From Propionibacteriaceae bacterium (lineage in GTDB: Bacteria > Actinomycetota > Actinomycetes > Propionibacteriales > Propionibacteriaceae), in the NCBI GenBank assembly GCA_031254155.1, contig JAIRVA010000341.1, positions 1 through 13,348 of the forward strand: a stretch of 13,348 bases of DNA, written 5' to 3'. Shown one piece after another: positions 1 through 10,066 of the stretch. The notes beneath the pieces are model-generated. The model was not told the DNA's origin and searched no databases. It was given only the letters and a program-made list of their open reading frames with translations. Both the position numbers and the translations under genes were made by a program. Position 1 is the first letter of the stretch, and the number at the start of each line of letters is the position of its first letter.

Positions 1-14
1 CGCTCTTCCGATCT
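1..14 (+). other. Residual Illumina adapter sequence
   Basis: The first 14 bases (CGCTCTTCCGATCT) are identical to the 3' end of the standard Illumina TruSeq/P5 read adapter. This is very probably untrimmed library sequence at a contig end and not genomic DNA. Genomic sequence should be taken to begin at about position 15. Confidence 0.93.
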
Positions 15-154
15 ATTGCGCCCTCCAATCAACCTACAGTAATCTGATAGCGAATCCAGAATAGCAATCCGTACGCACTGGCGCTAGTCCTTTTCCAACT
101 TTTTTGGCACAGATTTGACATAGTCTTGCGCGATGTTGCGTGACCGGGTCCCGC

Positions 155-203
155 GACCCATATCTAGTGTCTAGTACGAGGGGTAGCCACTAGATATGGG
201 GTC
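155..203. terminator. Long hairpin (15-16 bp arms, one bulge)
   Basis: The left arm 155-169 (GACCCATATCTAGTG) pairs with 188-203 apart from one extra C in the right arm. The loop is 18 nt. No T tract follows. It may be a terminator of an unassembled upstream gene, or a structured intergenic repeat. Confidence 0.45.
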
Positions 204-315
204 ATCTCGCCTGGTGGACGATACCGATCGCCGCGCCGGTGTCCGTACGGTGAGACAGATCAGCAACGGCATTGCTAAATGGCTTCTGTAGCGGCGCTCC
301 ACCCGATCGACAGTT

Positions 316-373
316 CCCGAGACTGTGGTCGCTTTTGCGTCGTGTATGACGTAAAAGCGACCACAGTCTCGGG
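316..373. terminator. Very long near-perfect hairpin (26 bp arms)
   Basis: The arms 316-341 and 348-373 are complementary over 26 bp with a single G-T wobble. The loop is only 6 nt (GTGTAT). The stem is bordered by CCC/GGG. It lies about 40 bp before the vapB promoter. It is longer than usual intrinsic terminators and has no T tract. It could be an I-shaped actinobacterial terminator insulating vapBC from upstream, or a repeat element. Confidence 0.5.
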
Positions 374-414
374 GGGACAACGGGTACCCCAGGTGCTCAT
401 CGTACGCCGGTGGC

Positions 415-435
415 GTATATACTCAAAATATATAC
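415..435 (+). promoter_or_regulatory. vapBC promoter and probable antitoxin operator
   Basis: GTATATA (415-421) and TATATAC (429-435) form a perfect 7-bp inverted repeat with a 7-nt spacer. TATACT at 418-423 inside the left half is a good -10 box. No strong -35 is visible. VapB/AbrB-type antitoxins usually bind palindromes that overlap their own promoter, so autoregulation is likely. The functional reading is inference from position. Confidence 0.5.
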
Positions 436-438
436 ATC

Positions 439-446
439 AAAGGAGG
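439..446 (+). promoter_or_regulatory. Strong ribosome binding site fixing the vapB GTG start
   Basis: AAAGGAGG lies 4 nt before GTG 451. It is close to the full anti-Shine-Dalgarno complement and supports the GTG codon as the start. Confidence 0.8.
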
Positions 447-450
447 AATC

Positions 451-687
451 GTGGTTACAGGTACGGTCTTCTACAACAACACGACGCAGGCGGTGCGTTT
501 ACCCAAGCCGGTCGCCTGGGATGCCAGCGTGACTGAGGTCACGATCCAGGTGGTGGGCGAGCAGCGGATACTTACGCCGAAGGGCGCGGAGTGGGATGCC
601 TTCTTTGACTCGTTCACCCCGGTGACAACGGATTTCATGGCCAGCCGTGAGCAGCCGCCCGTCGATGAGCGGGTGAGTCTGCCGTGA
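451..687 (+). CDS. vapB: VapB-family antitoxin (AbrB/MazE-like N-terminus)
   Basis: A 78-residue protein. Residues 3-45 have the swapped-hairpin DNA-binding pattern of VapB antitoxins, with the hallmark QAVRLP at 13-18 followed by a V-x-I strand and a G-x-x-x-x-L-x-P segment. The C-terminal half is acidic and aromatic (WDAFFDSF near 48-55, then REQPPVDERVSL), as expected for the tail that binds and blocks the toxin. Translation starts at GTG 451 behind a very strong ribosome binding site. The stop codon overlaps the vapC start (GTGA at 684-687), so the two are translationally coupled. Its predicted role is to neutralise VapC and, with it, to repress the operon through the palindrome at 415-435. 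The family call is from the motif; the exact subfamily is not determined. Confidence 0.85.
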   Translation: MVTGTVFYNNTTQAVRLPKPVAWDASVTEVTIQVVGEQRILTPKGAEWDAFFDSFTPVTTDFMASREQPPVDERVSLP

Positions 688-1094
688 GCCTCGCCTATCT
701 GCTTGACACCAACGTACTTATTGACATATTGCGCGGCGAGGCGATCCCCCTGCGGGAACGGTTCCGGGCCGCCGCCGGCCGCGTCGCCGTGTCGGCGATC
801 TCGGTGATGGAGTTGGAGTTCGGGGCTGACCGGTCGAGCGACCCCGCGGCGAACCGCCGGAAGGCGGCGACCCTGCTCGCGCTGACTGAGCAGCTCCCGT
901 TCGGGCTGGCGGCGGCGGAGAACGCGGGACGGCTGCGGGCGACGCTCATGACCATCGGCCAGACCATCGGGGCGTACGACACGCTCATCGCCGGGCACGC
1001 CCGCTCGGCGGGGCTCACGCTGGTGACCAACAACGTCCGCGAGTTTGGCCGCGTACCTGGCTTGGCAGTCGAGAACTGGCTGGCGGACCGCTGA
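684..1094 (+). CDS. vapC: VapC-family PIN-domain ribonuclease toxin
   Basis: A 136-residue PIN domain, the usual VapC length. The metal-binding acidic residues are in place: D8 in LLDTNVLID, E43 in MELEFG, and D99 in GAYDTLIAGHA. TNNVREF (115-121) follows; this is the common VapC variant in which the fourth acidic position is N116/N117 near E120. The C-terminus RVPGLAVENW is characteristic of the FitB/VapC group. VapC toxins cut specific RNAs (often tRNA or rRNA) when released from VapB. The target cannot be inferred here. The GTG start overlaps the vapB stop. The key residues are intact, so the toxin is probably active. A small hairpin at 1119-1138 follows the gene. Confidence 0.88.
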   Translation: MSLAYLLDTNVLIDILRGEAIPLRERFRAAAGRVAVSAISVMELEFGADRSSDPAANRRKAATLLALTEQLPFGLAAAENAGRLRATLMTIGQTIGAYDTLIAGHARSAGLTLVTNNVREFGRVPGLAVENWLADR

Positions 1095-1118
1095 GGGAGT
1101 ACGGGGGTGCGCGTCAAG

Positions 1119-1138
1119 TTCCGCGCAACATCGCGGAA
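1119..1138. terminator. Small hairpin after vapC
   Basis: TTCCGCG (1119-1125) pairs with CGCGGAA (1132-1138) across a 6-nt loop, 25 bp after the vapC stop. There are only a few A residues after it and no T tract. It is a weak terminator candidate. Confidence 0.35.
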
Positions 1139-1149
1139 AACGATAGGGC

Positions 1150-1178
1150 TTGCGGGTTGGTCCGTATCCCGTTATTGT
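1150..1178 (+). promoter_or_regulatory. Candidate promoter of the large surface protein gene
   Basis: TTGCGG (1150-1155) and TATTGT (1173-1178) are separated by exactly 17 nt. This would place transcription start near 1185, about 64 nt before the GTG at 1249. Both boxes are imperfect, so this is tentative. Confidence 0.4.
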
Positions 1179-1248
1179 GTGTAACGGTGGAAGCGGTATG
1201 GTAACCACGCCCGGGGGACCGGACACATCATTGACGGCAGGAGCAATC

Positions 1249-4200
1249 GTGCATCGGCGCATCTCTCTCTCTCTCTCTCTCTCTCGTTAGCTCTGTAGCG
1301 CTCGCCCTCGCGGGGGTGATCGGGGTCGGGGCACCCCTGGCTCAGGCGGACGGTACGGGTACGATTTCGGGGACGGTGACCTATGTGCCGGGGCACCAAC
1401 CGGCCGTTGAAGTCTGCGCCGCGGAGACGAGTTATGTTCATGATTGCCGGGCGGTGACGGTGGTGTCGGCGGATGATGGGACGGGAACTCTGACCTACTC
1501 CGCGGATGTCCCTGCGGGCAGTGCCGTGACGGTCAGGGCGTGGAACCAGGGCGTGGACACGAGCTACCTGTGTAGCTGGCTGGGCGGGTTACTCACCTCG
1601 GCATGCAACCCCTCTATGGATCCATTCGTGTCGGGGGTCGATGTGGTCACTCCGGCCGCAGGCGCGGTGGTGGAGAACCAGGACATCAGCGTGGCGCAAG
1701 CGGCAACGATCTCGGGTACGGTCACCGTACCTGAGGGGTACACGATGGATGGTATTACTGTTTATGCGACGCTGATGGACTCTGCGGGCATGCCCACGGC
1801 CAATGTCGGCGCGACGGTCGGGCAAGATGGCACCTTTACCATCGCGAACGCTTTTCCGGGTGTGACATACATGGTCTACGCCGCGGCGGATCCGGCGGCA
1901 AGTGACCTGCTGACCACTGTGTACGGCGGGCACGTTATGACGGACAATCCGACGAGTATGGCTTCGACTGTGTCGGATGTGATTCCGGTTACCCTGACCC
2001 CGGGTGAGGTGAAGGACGACGTCCAGGTCGCGATGGTCGCTCCCGCGTACATCACCGGGCGGGTGACGTTGCTTAATGGTGACCCGGTGCCTGCGCACGA
2101 CCCCGGCCAGTCGTCGTATTCCTATGTGTATTGCCTGCCGGTAGACGATTTGAACGCGCCCATCTATGCTCCGGTGCGTGACAATGGTACGTACTCCTGC
2201 CGCGTCGTGCCGGGCCAGGCGTACGTGGTGCGGACCAACCTGCCGGGCTACACCGACGCCTGGCTGGGCGGGTACGTCGGCAACGATGTGAGTTTGCCGG
2301 CCGATGACGTCACTCAGGTGACGGCGGGGAGCAGTGGGGAGACCCTCTCGGGGCAGGACATTCAGTTGATGACCGGGGCGACGATTAGTGGGACGGTGAC
2401 GGTCCCCGACTCGACGCGTCCGCTGGCTAGTTGGAGATTGGAGGCGTGCGAGGTCAACAGCGACGGCAGCGTTGGCGACTGTGCTTCGTCGTACTCGGCT
2501 TGGTCCAGCATGAACTCTGCGACGGGGGAGTACTCCTTCACCGGGCTTCTCCCGGATACGGACTATTACGTGTACTCAAGTTCGAATGGCTACTTCCAGA
2601 CCTGGTACGGCCAATGGGCGGGTTCGAGCCCGAACTTCAGCGATCCGAGCGTCACGGTGGCGAAGGTCCACACCAACGCGGATGGGAGCGCGGTGACAGG
2701 CGTCGACATCGAGATGATGCCGGGCGCGTACATCACTGGCACCATTTCCGGGGGATGGAGAAACGCAACTGTCAATGTGTATGCTTGCACGGCCACAGAG
2801 AACGGCTCTGGCGGGGTCTCATTGAACAACTGTGACAGTCTGTATCTCTTGGCCGATGGCGCTGGTGAGGCGGACTATTCGCTGGTTGTGACACCCGGCC
2901 GGACGTTGATGATAAGCGCTCAAATGTGGAACGGGAGCGGCTTGCAGACCCTCTGTGGCTGGGTGGGCGGCGCGGTGAGCCCGTCCTGCCAGTCGTACTT
3001 CTCGGGTGACGACTACACGATAGTCACCGCTCCGGCGGAGGGCCAGACGCTCGCCGATCAGGACATCGCGCTGGTTAAGAGTGGCACGATTTCGGGGAAG
3101 GTGACCCTGCCCGAGGGGTACTCGATGAGCGGCTACGGCAATGTTTATGCTATTCCGGTCGACCCGGCTGACTCTAGGTACGCCGTGTCGACTTGGGTCA
3201 CCTCCGCTGATGGTAGCTACGCGATCACGAACGCGATGCCGGGGGTTGAGTACGTGGTGTACGCGACCGCGTCGGGCACAACCCCAGACGGCTTGCTGAC
3301 AACGGGGTACGGCACGTGGTACGGGCTCTACTCTCCGTCGAACAACCCGGTCCCGGCCGGTCTGACCCCGGTCACGGTGGCATCCGGAGAGTCAGCGACA
3401 AACGTTAACATCACGATGGTCGCACCGTCGTACATCACCGGGCGGGTCCTGCTCCCGGATGGTACCCCGGCGACGAGTGGTGGGGTGATGTGTTACCCAA
3501 CGACGGGGTTTGCCAATGGCTGGAGTTCTGACAATACCAGTGCGACCATCGCCGCGGATGGTACGTACTCGTGCCGGGTTATTCCGGGGAACGAGTATGT
3601 GGTGATGGCTTACCTGGCTGGGTACCCGGAAACCTGGCGCGGCGGTGCGGCCGGTACTGTGCTGGCTCTGCCGGCGACTGGGGTGACCCCGGTGACGGCC
3701 GGGGCGTCCGGGACAACGGTCAGCGGCCAGGACATCACGCTGGTCGAACCCTGGTCCATCTCCGGCACGCTCGCCTATGAGTCGGCCGAGGGCGGGTACG
3801 TCGGCGTGGAGGCCTGTGCCTTTGACACCAACGGAAACCTCCTGGATTGCGTGGGTACGAGTGCGGTGGCGGCGGACGGCTCGTACACGATCACGGGCCT
3901 GATCCCGGGGCTAAACTACTCCGTTGACGCGTGGGCGGACGGGTACGTGACAACGTACTATGGCGGGCACGTCGGATACGTCGGGGCGAAGGCGGCCGCC
4001 GACGTCACGCCGGTGACGGGGACCGCGGGCCAGACGGTGAAGAAGATTGACATCACGCTGGTCAAGGCGATGACGATCACGGGTCACGTTGATCCAGCCG
4101 TGGTCGCCGCGACGGGCGGGGTCGAAGTGGATGTGTGCCCGGCGTTCGTCGGTGCCGACGGCAAGGGCTATTACCGCACGGACGCTGGTTATGGCATGTT

Positions 4201-5446
4201 GTCGGCACCGCTCGCCTCGTTGTCGGCGACGGTGACGCCGACAACACCGGAGAGCGCCGCGGAGTCGTACTGCCAGTGGGCGTGGATCGACCCGTCGGGC
4301 GACGGTTCGTACACCGTCTCCGGCTTGGTCCCGGGCAATGACTACGTGGTGGTCGGCATGGCGGATGGTTACGAGACGGTCTGGTACGGCGGGTACGTCG
4401 GCGATGCGAAGCTCAGCCAGTACGACGCGGATGGCAACACCCCCGACCAGCTCATCCCGGCGACGGGCGTGACGCTGGTGAGTGGCGAGTCGGGCGAGGT
4501 CGTGCCGAACGTGGACCTGGTCTTCGGCCAGACCGCGACGATGTACACGGTGACGTTCGACCCGGAGGGGGCGTCGTCCACGCCGACGGTCACGACGGTG
4601 CCCGCGGGGTACACGGTCGGGCTGCCGAACTACTCCTGGACCGGTTACACGTTCGCGGGTTGGTTTACCGAGAAGAACGGTGGTGGTACGGAGTTCAAGG
4701 CTAACACCCCGGTGACAGCGGACATCACCGTCTACGCGAAGTGGGTCGCGGTCTCGTCGTCCGACGCCCAGGTGTCGTTTAATGCCAATGGTGGTACGGG
4801 CAGCATGGCGGCCCAGACGGTGACCATTGGTACGGCGTTCACCGTACCGACGCCCACCTTCACCAAGACCTGCGCGGCGTTCGCCGGCTGGAACACGCAG
4901 GCGGACGGTACGGGAACGACGTACGCGTCCGGCGCCAAGGTGACCGTGACCGCCGATCTGACGCTCTACGCGCTCTGGACGGCGACCCCGGCCGCGCCGG
5001 GTTGCAGCGCGCTGCCGACGTACACGGTGACCTACAACGCGAACGGTGGTACGGGCAGCATTCCGGCGGTCACGGCGTCGGCAGGACCGGTGACGCTGGC
5101 CGGGGCGGGTGCCGGGATCACGCGGGCCTGTTTCACGCTGACAAGCTGGAACACGCGGGCCGACGGGTCGGGTACGGCGTACAACCCCGGTTCGGCGCTG
5201 CTGGATCTGCGGAACGTCACCCTGTACGCCCAGTGGGCGGCGGCCGATGACGCGGGCTGTGTCCCGGGTACGGGTACGGGTACGGGCACGGGTGGCGCGG
5301 GTACGCCGGTGGGCGACTCGGGTAGTGCGGACGCGAAGGCGCCGACGGGTGGTACGGTGACCGGGACGGGTGCGCCCGTCGTACTCTCCGTCCTGCTGCT
5401 CCTCCTCGGGGCCGCGGCACTCCGGGCCCGCAAGGTGGCGCGGTAA
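1249..5446 (+). CDS. Giant repeat-rich surface protein, phase-variable signal peptide (OFF as assembled)
   Basis: The uninterrupted frame is 1316-5446 (1376 codons), but it begins inside a signal peptide. The likely start is GTG 1249, with AGGAG 5 nt upstream; ATG 1198 in the same frame is an alternative. That frame enters 12 TC units (1262-1285) and stops at TAG 1288. With 13 (or 10) units it would join the long frame: MHRR, a Ser-Leu run, a hydrophobic core and cleavage after PLAQA, giving about 1399 residues. Mature part, numbered from 1316: nine ~105-155-residue units starting with (T/Y/S)I(S/T)G (residues 16-1074; carboxypeptidase-regulatory/SpaA-like beta-sandwich look), three InlB-type B repeats (1075-1143, 1153-1221, 1236-1307), a Gly-Thr linker, KAPTGG (1341-1346), a hydrophobic segment (~1353-1369) and the tail RARKVAR. 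It is predicted to be an exported, wall- or membrane-anchored adhesin-like protein. The ligand is unknown. A sequencing error in the repeat is the main alternative to true phase variation. Confidence 0.8.
1262..1285 (+). repeat. (TC)12 dinucleotide microsatellite, putative phase-variation switch
   Basis: Twenty-four bases of perfect TC alternation lie within the signal-peptide codons, reading as Ser-Leu when in frame. From GTG 1249 to GTT 1286 there are 37 nt, one more than a multiple of three. Gain of one unit, or loss of two, restores the frame. Slipped-strand mispairing in such tracts is the established mechanism of ON/OFF switching in contingency loci. Confidence 0.9.
5267..5290 (+). repeat. 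Hexanucleotide repeat in the Gly-Thr linker
   Basis: Three GGTACG units and one GGCACG follow each other, coding for Gly-Thr four times just before the anchoring region. Slippage here would change linker length without a frameshift. Confidence 0.7.
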
Positions 5447-5455
5447 CACTCTCAC

Positions 5456-5502
5456 GATGGGGCGTGATTTCCGTGCGAGATCGGCGGAAATCACGCCCCA
5501 TC
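5456..5502. terminator. Hairpin terminator after the surface protein gene
   Basis: GATGGGGCGTGATTTCCG (5456-5473) pairs perfectly over 18 bp with 5485-5502 across an 11-nt loop. It begins 10 nt after the stop codon. There is no T tract, as is common in actinobacterial terminators. The position strongly suggests transcription termination. Confidence 0.7.
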
Positions 5503-5856
5503 ATTGCTGCCCTCCGGCGGGGGTGGTACCGCTCCCCGGACATGTGACACCGTTTCGCACCCGTACCCCCTCCGGCGGGGTCCTGGCAAAGGTGCGAAGC
5601 CCTGTCGGCGAAATCAGAAGTTTCAGCGACACGGGTTGGCACCCTGACCCACGACCGGGTGAAACGGGCCGCCGGTGCGAAGGCGTGTCGCAGCCAGACC
5701 CGGTGGACCCACCCAGCGGCAGCGCCACCGTGGGACCGTGGGCCCGTGCCACCGTGCCCCCGCCCGTACCCCCAGATCCCCGCGAAAGCATGAAAACGCG
5801 CCGAGAAGGGGCGATTTGACGACCGTTTCTACACAAACGCGTATTCGGGTACGTGT
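5503..5856. other. Spacer between convergent surface gene and clpB
   Basis: I see no credible gene. Frames here are short, proline- and arginine-rich and have no ribosome binding sites. CCCTCCGGCGGGG occurs twice (near 5510 and 5568). GAAAACGCG (5792-5800) and CGCGTATTC (5838-5846) form a weak 9-bp inverted repeat with one mismatch just beyond the clpB stop and may serve as its terminator. Confidence 0.5.
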
Positions 5857-8436
<2,580 letters not shown>

Positions 8437-8453
8437 ATGTCTCCTTGACAAAA

Positions 8454-8474
8454 CTTGAGTGTACTAGACTCAAG
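8454..8474 (-). promoter_or_regulatory. HAIR operator (HspR binding site) of clpB
   Basis: CTTGAGT-N7-ACTCAAG is an exact match to the established HspR-associated inverted repeat. It lies 18 bp upstream of the clpB start codon. HspR with DnaK represses clpB and the dnaK operon through this element in actinobacteria. The -10/-35 boxes around it are not clear enough to assign. Confidence 0.93.
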
Positions 8475-8538
8475 TTTAGTATGGCTGTGGACAACTGTCC
8501 ACTTGGGATGGCGGTGCGGGTACTGACATGATTGGGAC

Positions 8539-8718
8539 GTGGACGAGCAACGAGATGCACATACGGAACCGGTCGAGGTCACCGCGCCGGATGGGCGTGT
8601 CCCCATTGATCCAGCCGGGTCGCGGCTGCGGGAGGACAATGGTCACCTGTTGTTGCCACGAGGCCTGGCTTTGACTGCCGACGAGATCCGGGAGTTGCGC
8701 CTCGCGGACCAGCGCTGA
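8539..8718 (+). CDS. Small hypothetical protein (59 aa)
   Basis: A short frame divergent from clpB. It starts at GTG 8539, the only start after an in-frame stop at 8524, and ends with TGA 8716. The product begins MDEQRDAHTEPVEV and is rich in charged residues. Its second half, with LLLPRGLALTADEIRELRLADQR, looks like a folded helix-forming segment. Codon use is GC-rich like the neighbours, and this is the main support. No good ribosome binding site is visible. I do not recognise a family; an antitoxin-like or stand-alone small protein is possible but unproven. Confidence 0.5.
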   Translation: MDEQRDAHTEPVEVTAPDGRVPIDPAGSRLREDNGHLLLPRGLALTADEIRELRLADQR

Positions 8719-8748
8719 TGCCGCTCGCCGTACCGCTGGTTTGTCTCG

Positions 8749-8793
8749 ATAACACATAGCGGGGAGCGTGGTAAAGTCGCAATCAACGCGACT
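8749..8793 (+). promoter_or_regulatory. Candidate promoter and operator of the DUF6440-like/lipoprotein pair
   Basis: ATAACA (8749-8754) and TAAAGT (8772-8777) are 17 nt apart and would start transcription near 8784. AGTCGC (8775-8780) and GCGACT (8788-8793) form a perfect 6-bp inverted repeat with a 7-nt spacer over the start site, a possible operator. Confidence 0.4.
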
Positions 8794-8813
8794 GGGCGTG
8801 GTTCAGGGAGGTC

Positions 8814-9011
8814 ATGGTGGACGAGGGACGGTTTGACTGGGGGAAGCGCGAAACCGAAGGTTTGGGTACGAAAGGGGTGTCGGTTATTGTCGACCGGGCG
8901 ACGGGCGTCCAGTACCTTTTCGCCTACTGGGGCAGTACGTCCGGGATGACGCTGCTCGTCGACCGGGAGGGCCGACCGCTGCTCTCCACCGACCCCAGTG
9001 TGATGCGGTAG
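8814..9011 (+). CDS. DUF6440-like small protein
   Basis: A 65-residue protein with the pattern I associate with the DUF6440 family: an N-terminal RF, VIVDRATGVQYLF (about 24-36), then a glycine-containing turn, MTLLVDREGRPLL and a short tail. Family members are about 60 residues, of unknown function, and often found in accessory DNA. ATG 8814 sits only 2 nt after GGAGG (8807-8811); GTG 8817, with a 5-nt spacing, may be the real start. The stop is 9 bp before the lipoprotein gene, so the two are probably cotranscribed. The family call is from memory of the motif and not from a search. Confidence 0.65.
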   Translation: MVDEGRFDWGKRETEGLGTKGVSVIVDRATGVQYLFAYWGSTSGMTLLVDREGRPLLSTDPSVMR

Positions 9012-9020
9012 GGGCCGGAG

Positions 9021-9959
9021 GTGTCCCCGCTGACGAGCCGGATCGGTGCCGCGGGGCTGGTGCTGCTGCTTGTCACGGGCCTGGGAGCGTGTACGACCGC
9101 ACCCGATCTGCCGACCCTGGAGACCACCGCGACACCGGCGGTCACTGGGGCCGACGCGGTGGCCCAGGCGTTTTTCGGTTGCATGAGCAGCGCGGACGTA
9201 CCCGTCCAACTTAAGGCGAACTCCAGCGGGCGCCTGTACGTGGGCTTCACCGACTATCACTGGGCCTTCCGCTTCAACAAGACCGACAACATACCAACCA
9301 TGTTGTGGACGAACGACACCCCGAACGCCGCCGACCGGCAGGCGGCGTACGACGAACTCGCACGCCTCAACACGGATGACCCGTCGTCGCAGTTGGTCAT
9401 CGACGGGGTCGATGTCTCGGCGGCGTACGCGAACTGTCTCGCGCAGACCGGCTACAGCGAGGTCGCGGCCGAGTCGGCGGACCCGCCGGTTGACCCGGCG
9501 GCCCTGGCCCGGCAGGTGGCGGCGAACAACGAGTGGGCGGCCTGCGCGCGCGAGAACGGGTTCCCCCTGGTCGCGGACTCGGTGGCGCCGGCGACGGAGG
9601 GTGACTATCCCATGGTTGTCCTGCCCGGTACGATCACCGCCGGCCAACTCCGGCAATTACTCGCCACCTGCCCGAATTGGACGGCTGACAAACAGGCCGA
9701 CATCGACGCCTGGCGGGCGGGCAACCCGGTGGCGGTCGACCTGCCGGACGACATCGCGCCCGACCCCGCCATCACCTTCGACGTACCGGATAACCTCAAG
9801 TTTCCCGACCTCGCGGGGACTCCCAGTCCGGAGGAGCAAGACGAGATCGCGCGGGTGGACGAGCTGTACGCGATCCTGGTCGAGCAGGCTGGCACCTACC
9901 GCGCCGACCATCCGAACGACACCGGTGGCGCGGTCTACGCCGACTCACGTCACCGGTGA
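9021..9959 (+). CDS. Secreted lipoprotein of unknown function
   Basis: A 312-residue protein. Residues 1-24 are a lipoprotein signal peptide: an Arg at position 7, a leucine/valine-rich core, and lipobox LGAC with the lipidated Cys at 24. A Thr/Pro-rich linker follows. The mature domain has four cysteines (54, 139, 175, 217) in GCMSS, NCLAQTG, ACARENGFP and TCPNW contexts. These resemble the paired CxxxxG segments of many uncharacterised actinobacterial secreted proteins and could form two disulfides. The tail (about 270-312) is acidic and polar. It is predicted to be anchored to the outer face of the membrane. GTG 9021 abuts GGAG, which is too close for normal initiation, so GGGG at 9011-9014 may serve or the start may differ slightly. 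It probably forms an operon with the DUF6440-like gene. No known enzyme motif is seen. Confidence 0.8.
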   Translation: MSPLTSRIGAAGLVLLLVTGLGACTTAPDLPTLETTATPAVTGADAVAQAFFGCMSSADVPVQLKANSSGRLYVGFTDYHWAFRFNKTDNIPTMLWTNDTPNAADRQAAYDELARLNTDDPSSQLVIDGVDVSAAYANCLAQTGYSEVAAESADPPVDPAALARQVAANNEWAACARENGFPLVADSVAPATEGDYPMVVLPGTITAGQLRQLLATCPNWTADKQADIDAWRAGNPVAVDLPDDIAPDPAITFDVPDNLKFPDLAGTPSPEEQDEIARVDELYAILVEQAGTYRADHPNDTGGAVYADSRHR

Positions 9960-9970
9960 CAGCCCTTTGT

Positions 9971-10042
9971 CCTAACCCCCTCAAAACCCCGTCCTCCGGC
10001 CCATCCGTGCCCTCGCTTGGACGGGGTATTGCAGGGGTTAGG
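9971..10042. terminator. Two-block hairpin after the lipoprotein gene
   Basis: CCTAACCCC (9971-9979) pairs with 10034-10042, and ACCCCGTCC (9986-9994) pairs with 10019-10027. An internal loop separates the two blocks, and the terminal loop is about 24 nt. It starts 12 nt after the lipoprotein stop and is a probable terminator. Confidence 0.55.
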
Positions 10043-10066
10043 GGAGTACGACCGTCTCGGGGGTGG

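Larger units (their letters stand above)
15..414. other. Non-coding leader region upstream of vapBC
   Basis: No convincing gene is visible here. The first ~130 bases are visibly AT-richer than the rest of the window and contain short T runs near 91-105. The open frames in this stretch are short and run straight through the two inverted repeats at 155-203 and 316-373, so I treat them as chance. A TTGACA at 115-120 has no acceptable -10 box 16-18 nt downstream. The contig edge lies just to the left, so the region may be the downstream end of a gene that was not assembled. Confidence 0.5.

Noticed and set aside
279..536. Plus-strand ORF starting before vapB
   Set aside because: It passes through the 26-bp hairpin and overlaps vapB in another frame. 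vapB has the strong ribosome binding site and the family motif.
3911..5494. Minus-strand frame of 527 codons opposite the surface protein gene
   Set aside because: An arginine-rich shadow of the repetitive, GC-rich gene on the plus strand; no family features.
8486..8502. DnaA-box-like TTGTCCACA (minus strand) within the perfect repeat GTGGACA-AC-TGTCCAC
   Set aside because: A single box with no cluster, no AT-rich unwinding region and no dnaA or dnaN nearby, so not an origin. The palindrome could still be an operator, but nothing else supports it.
8643..9656. Minus-strand frame of 337 codons opposite the lipoprotein
   Set aside because: Antisense to a gene with a clear lipobox and signal peptide; composition is arginine-rich without motifs.
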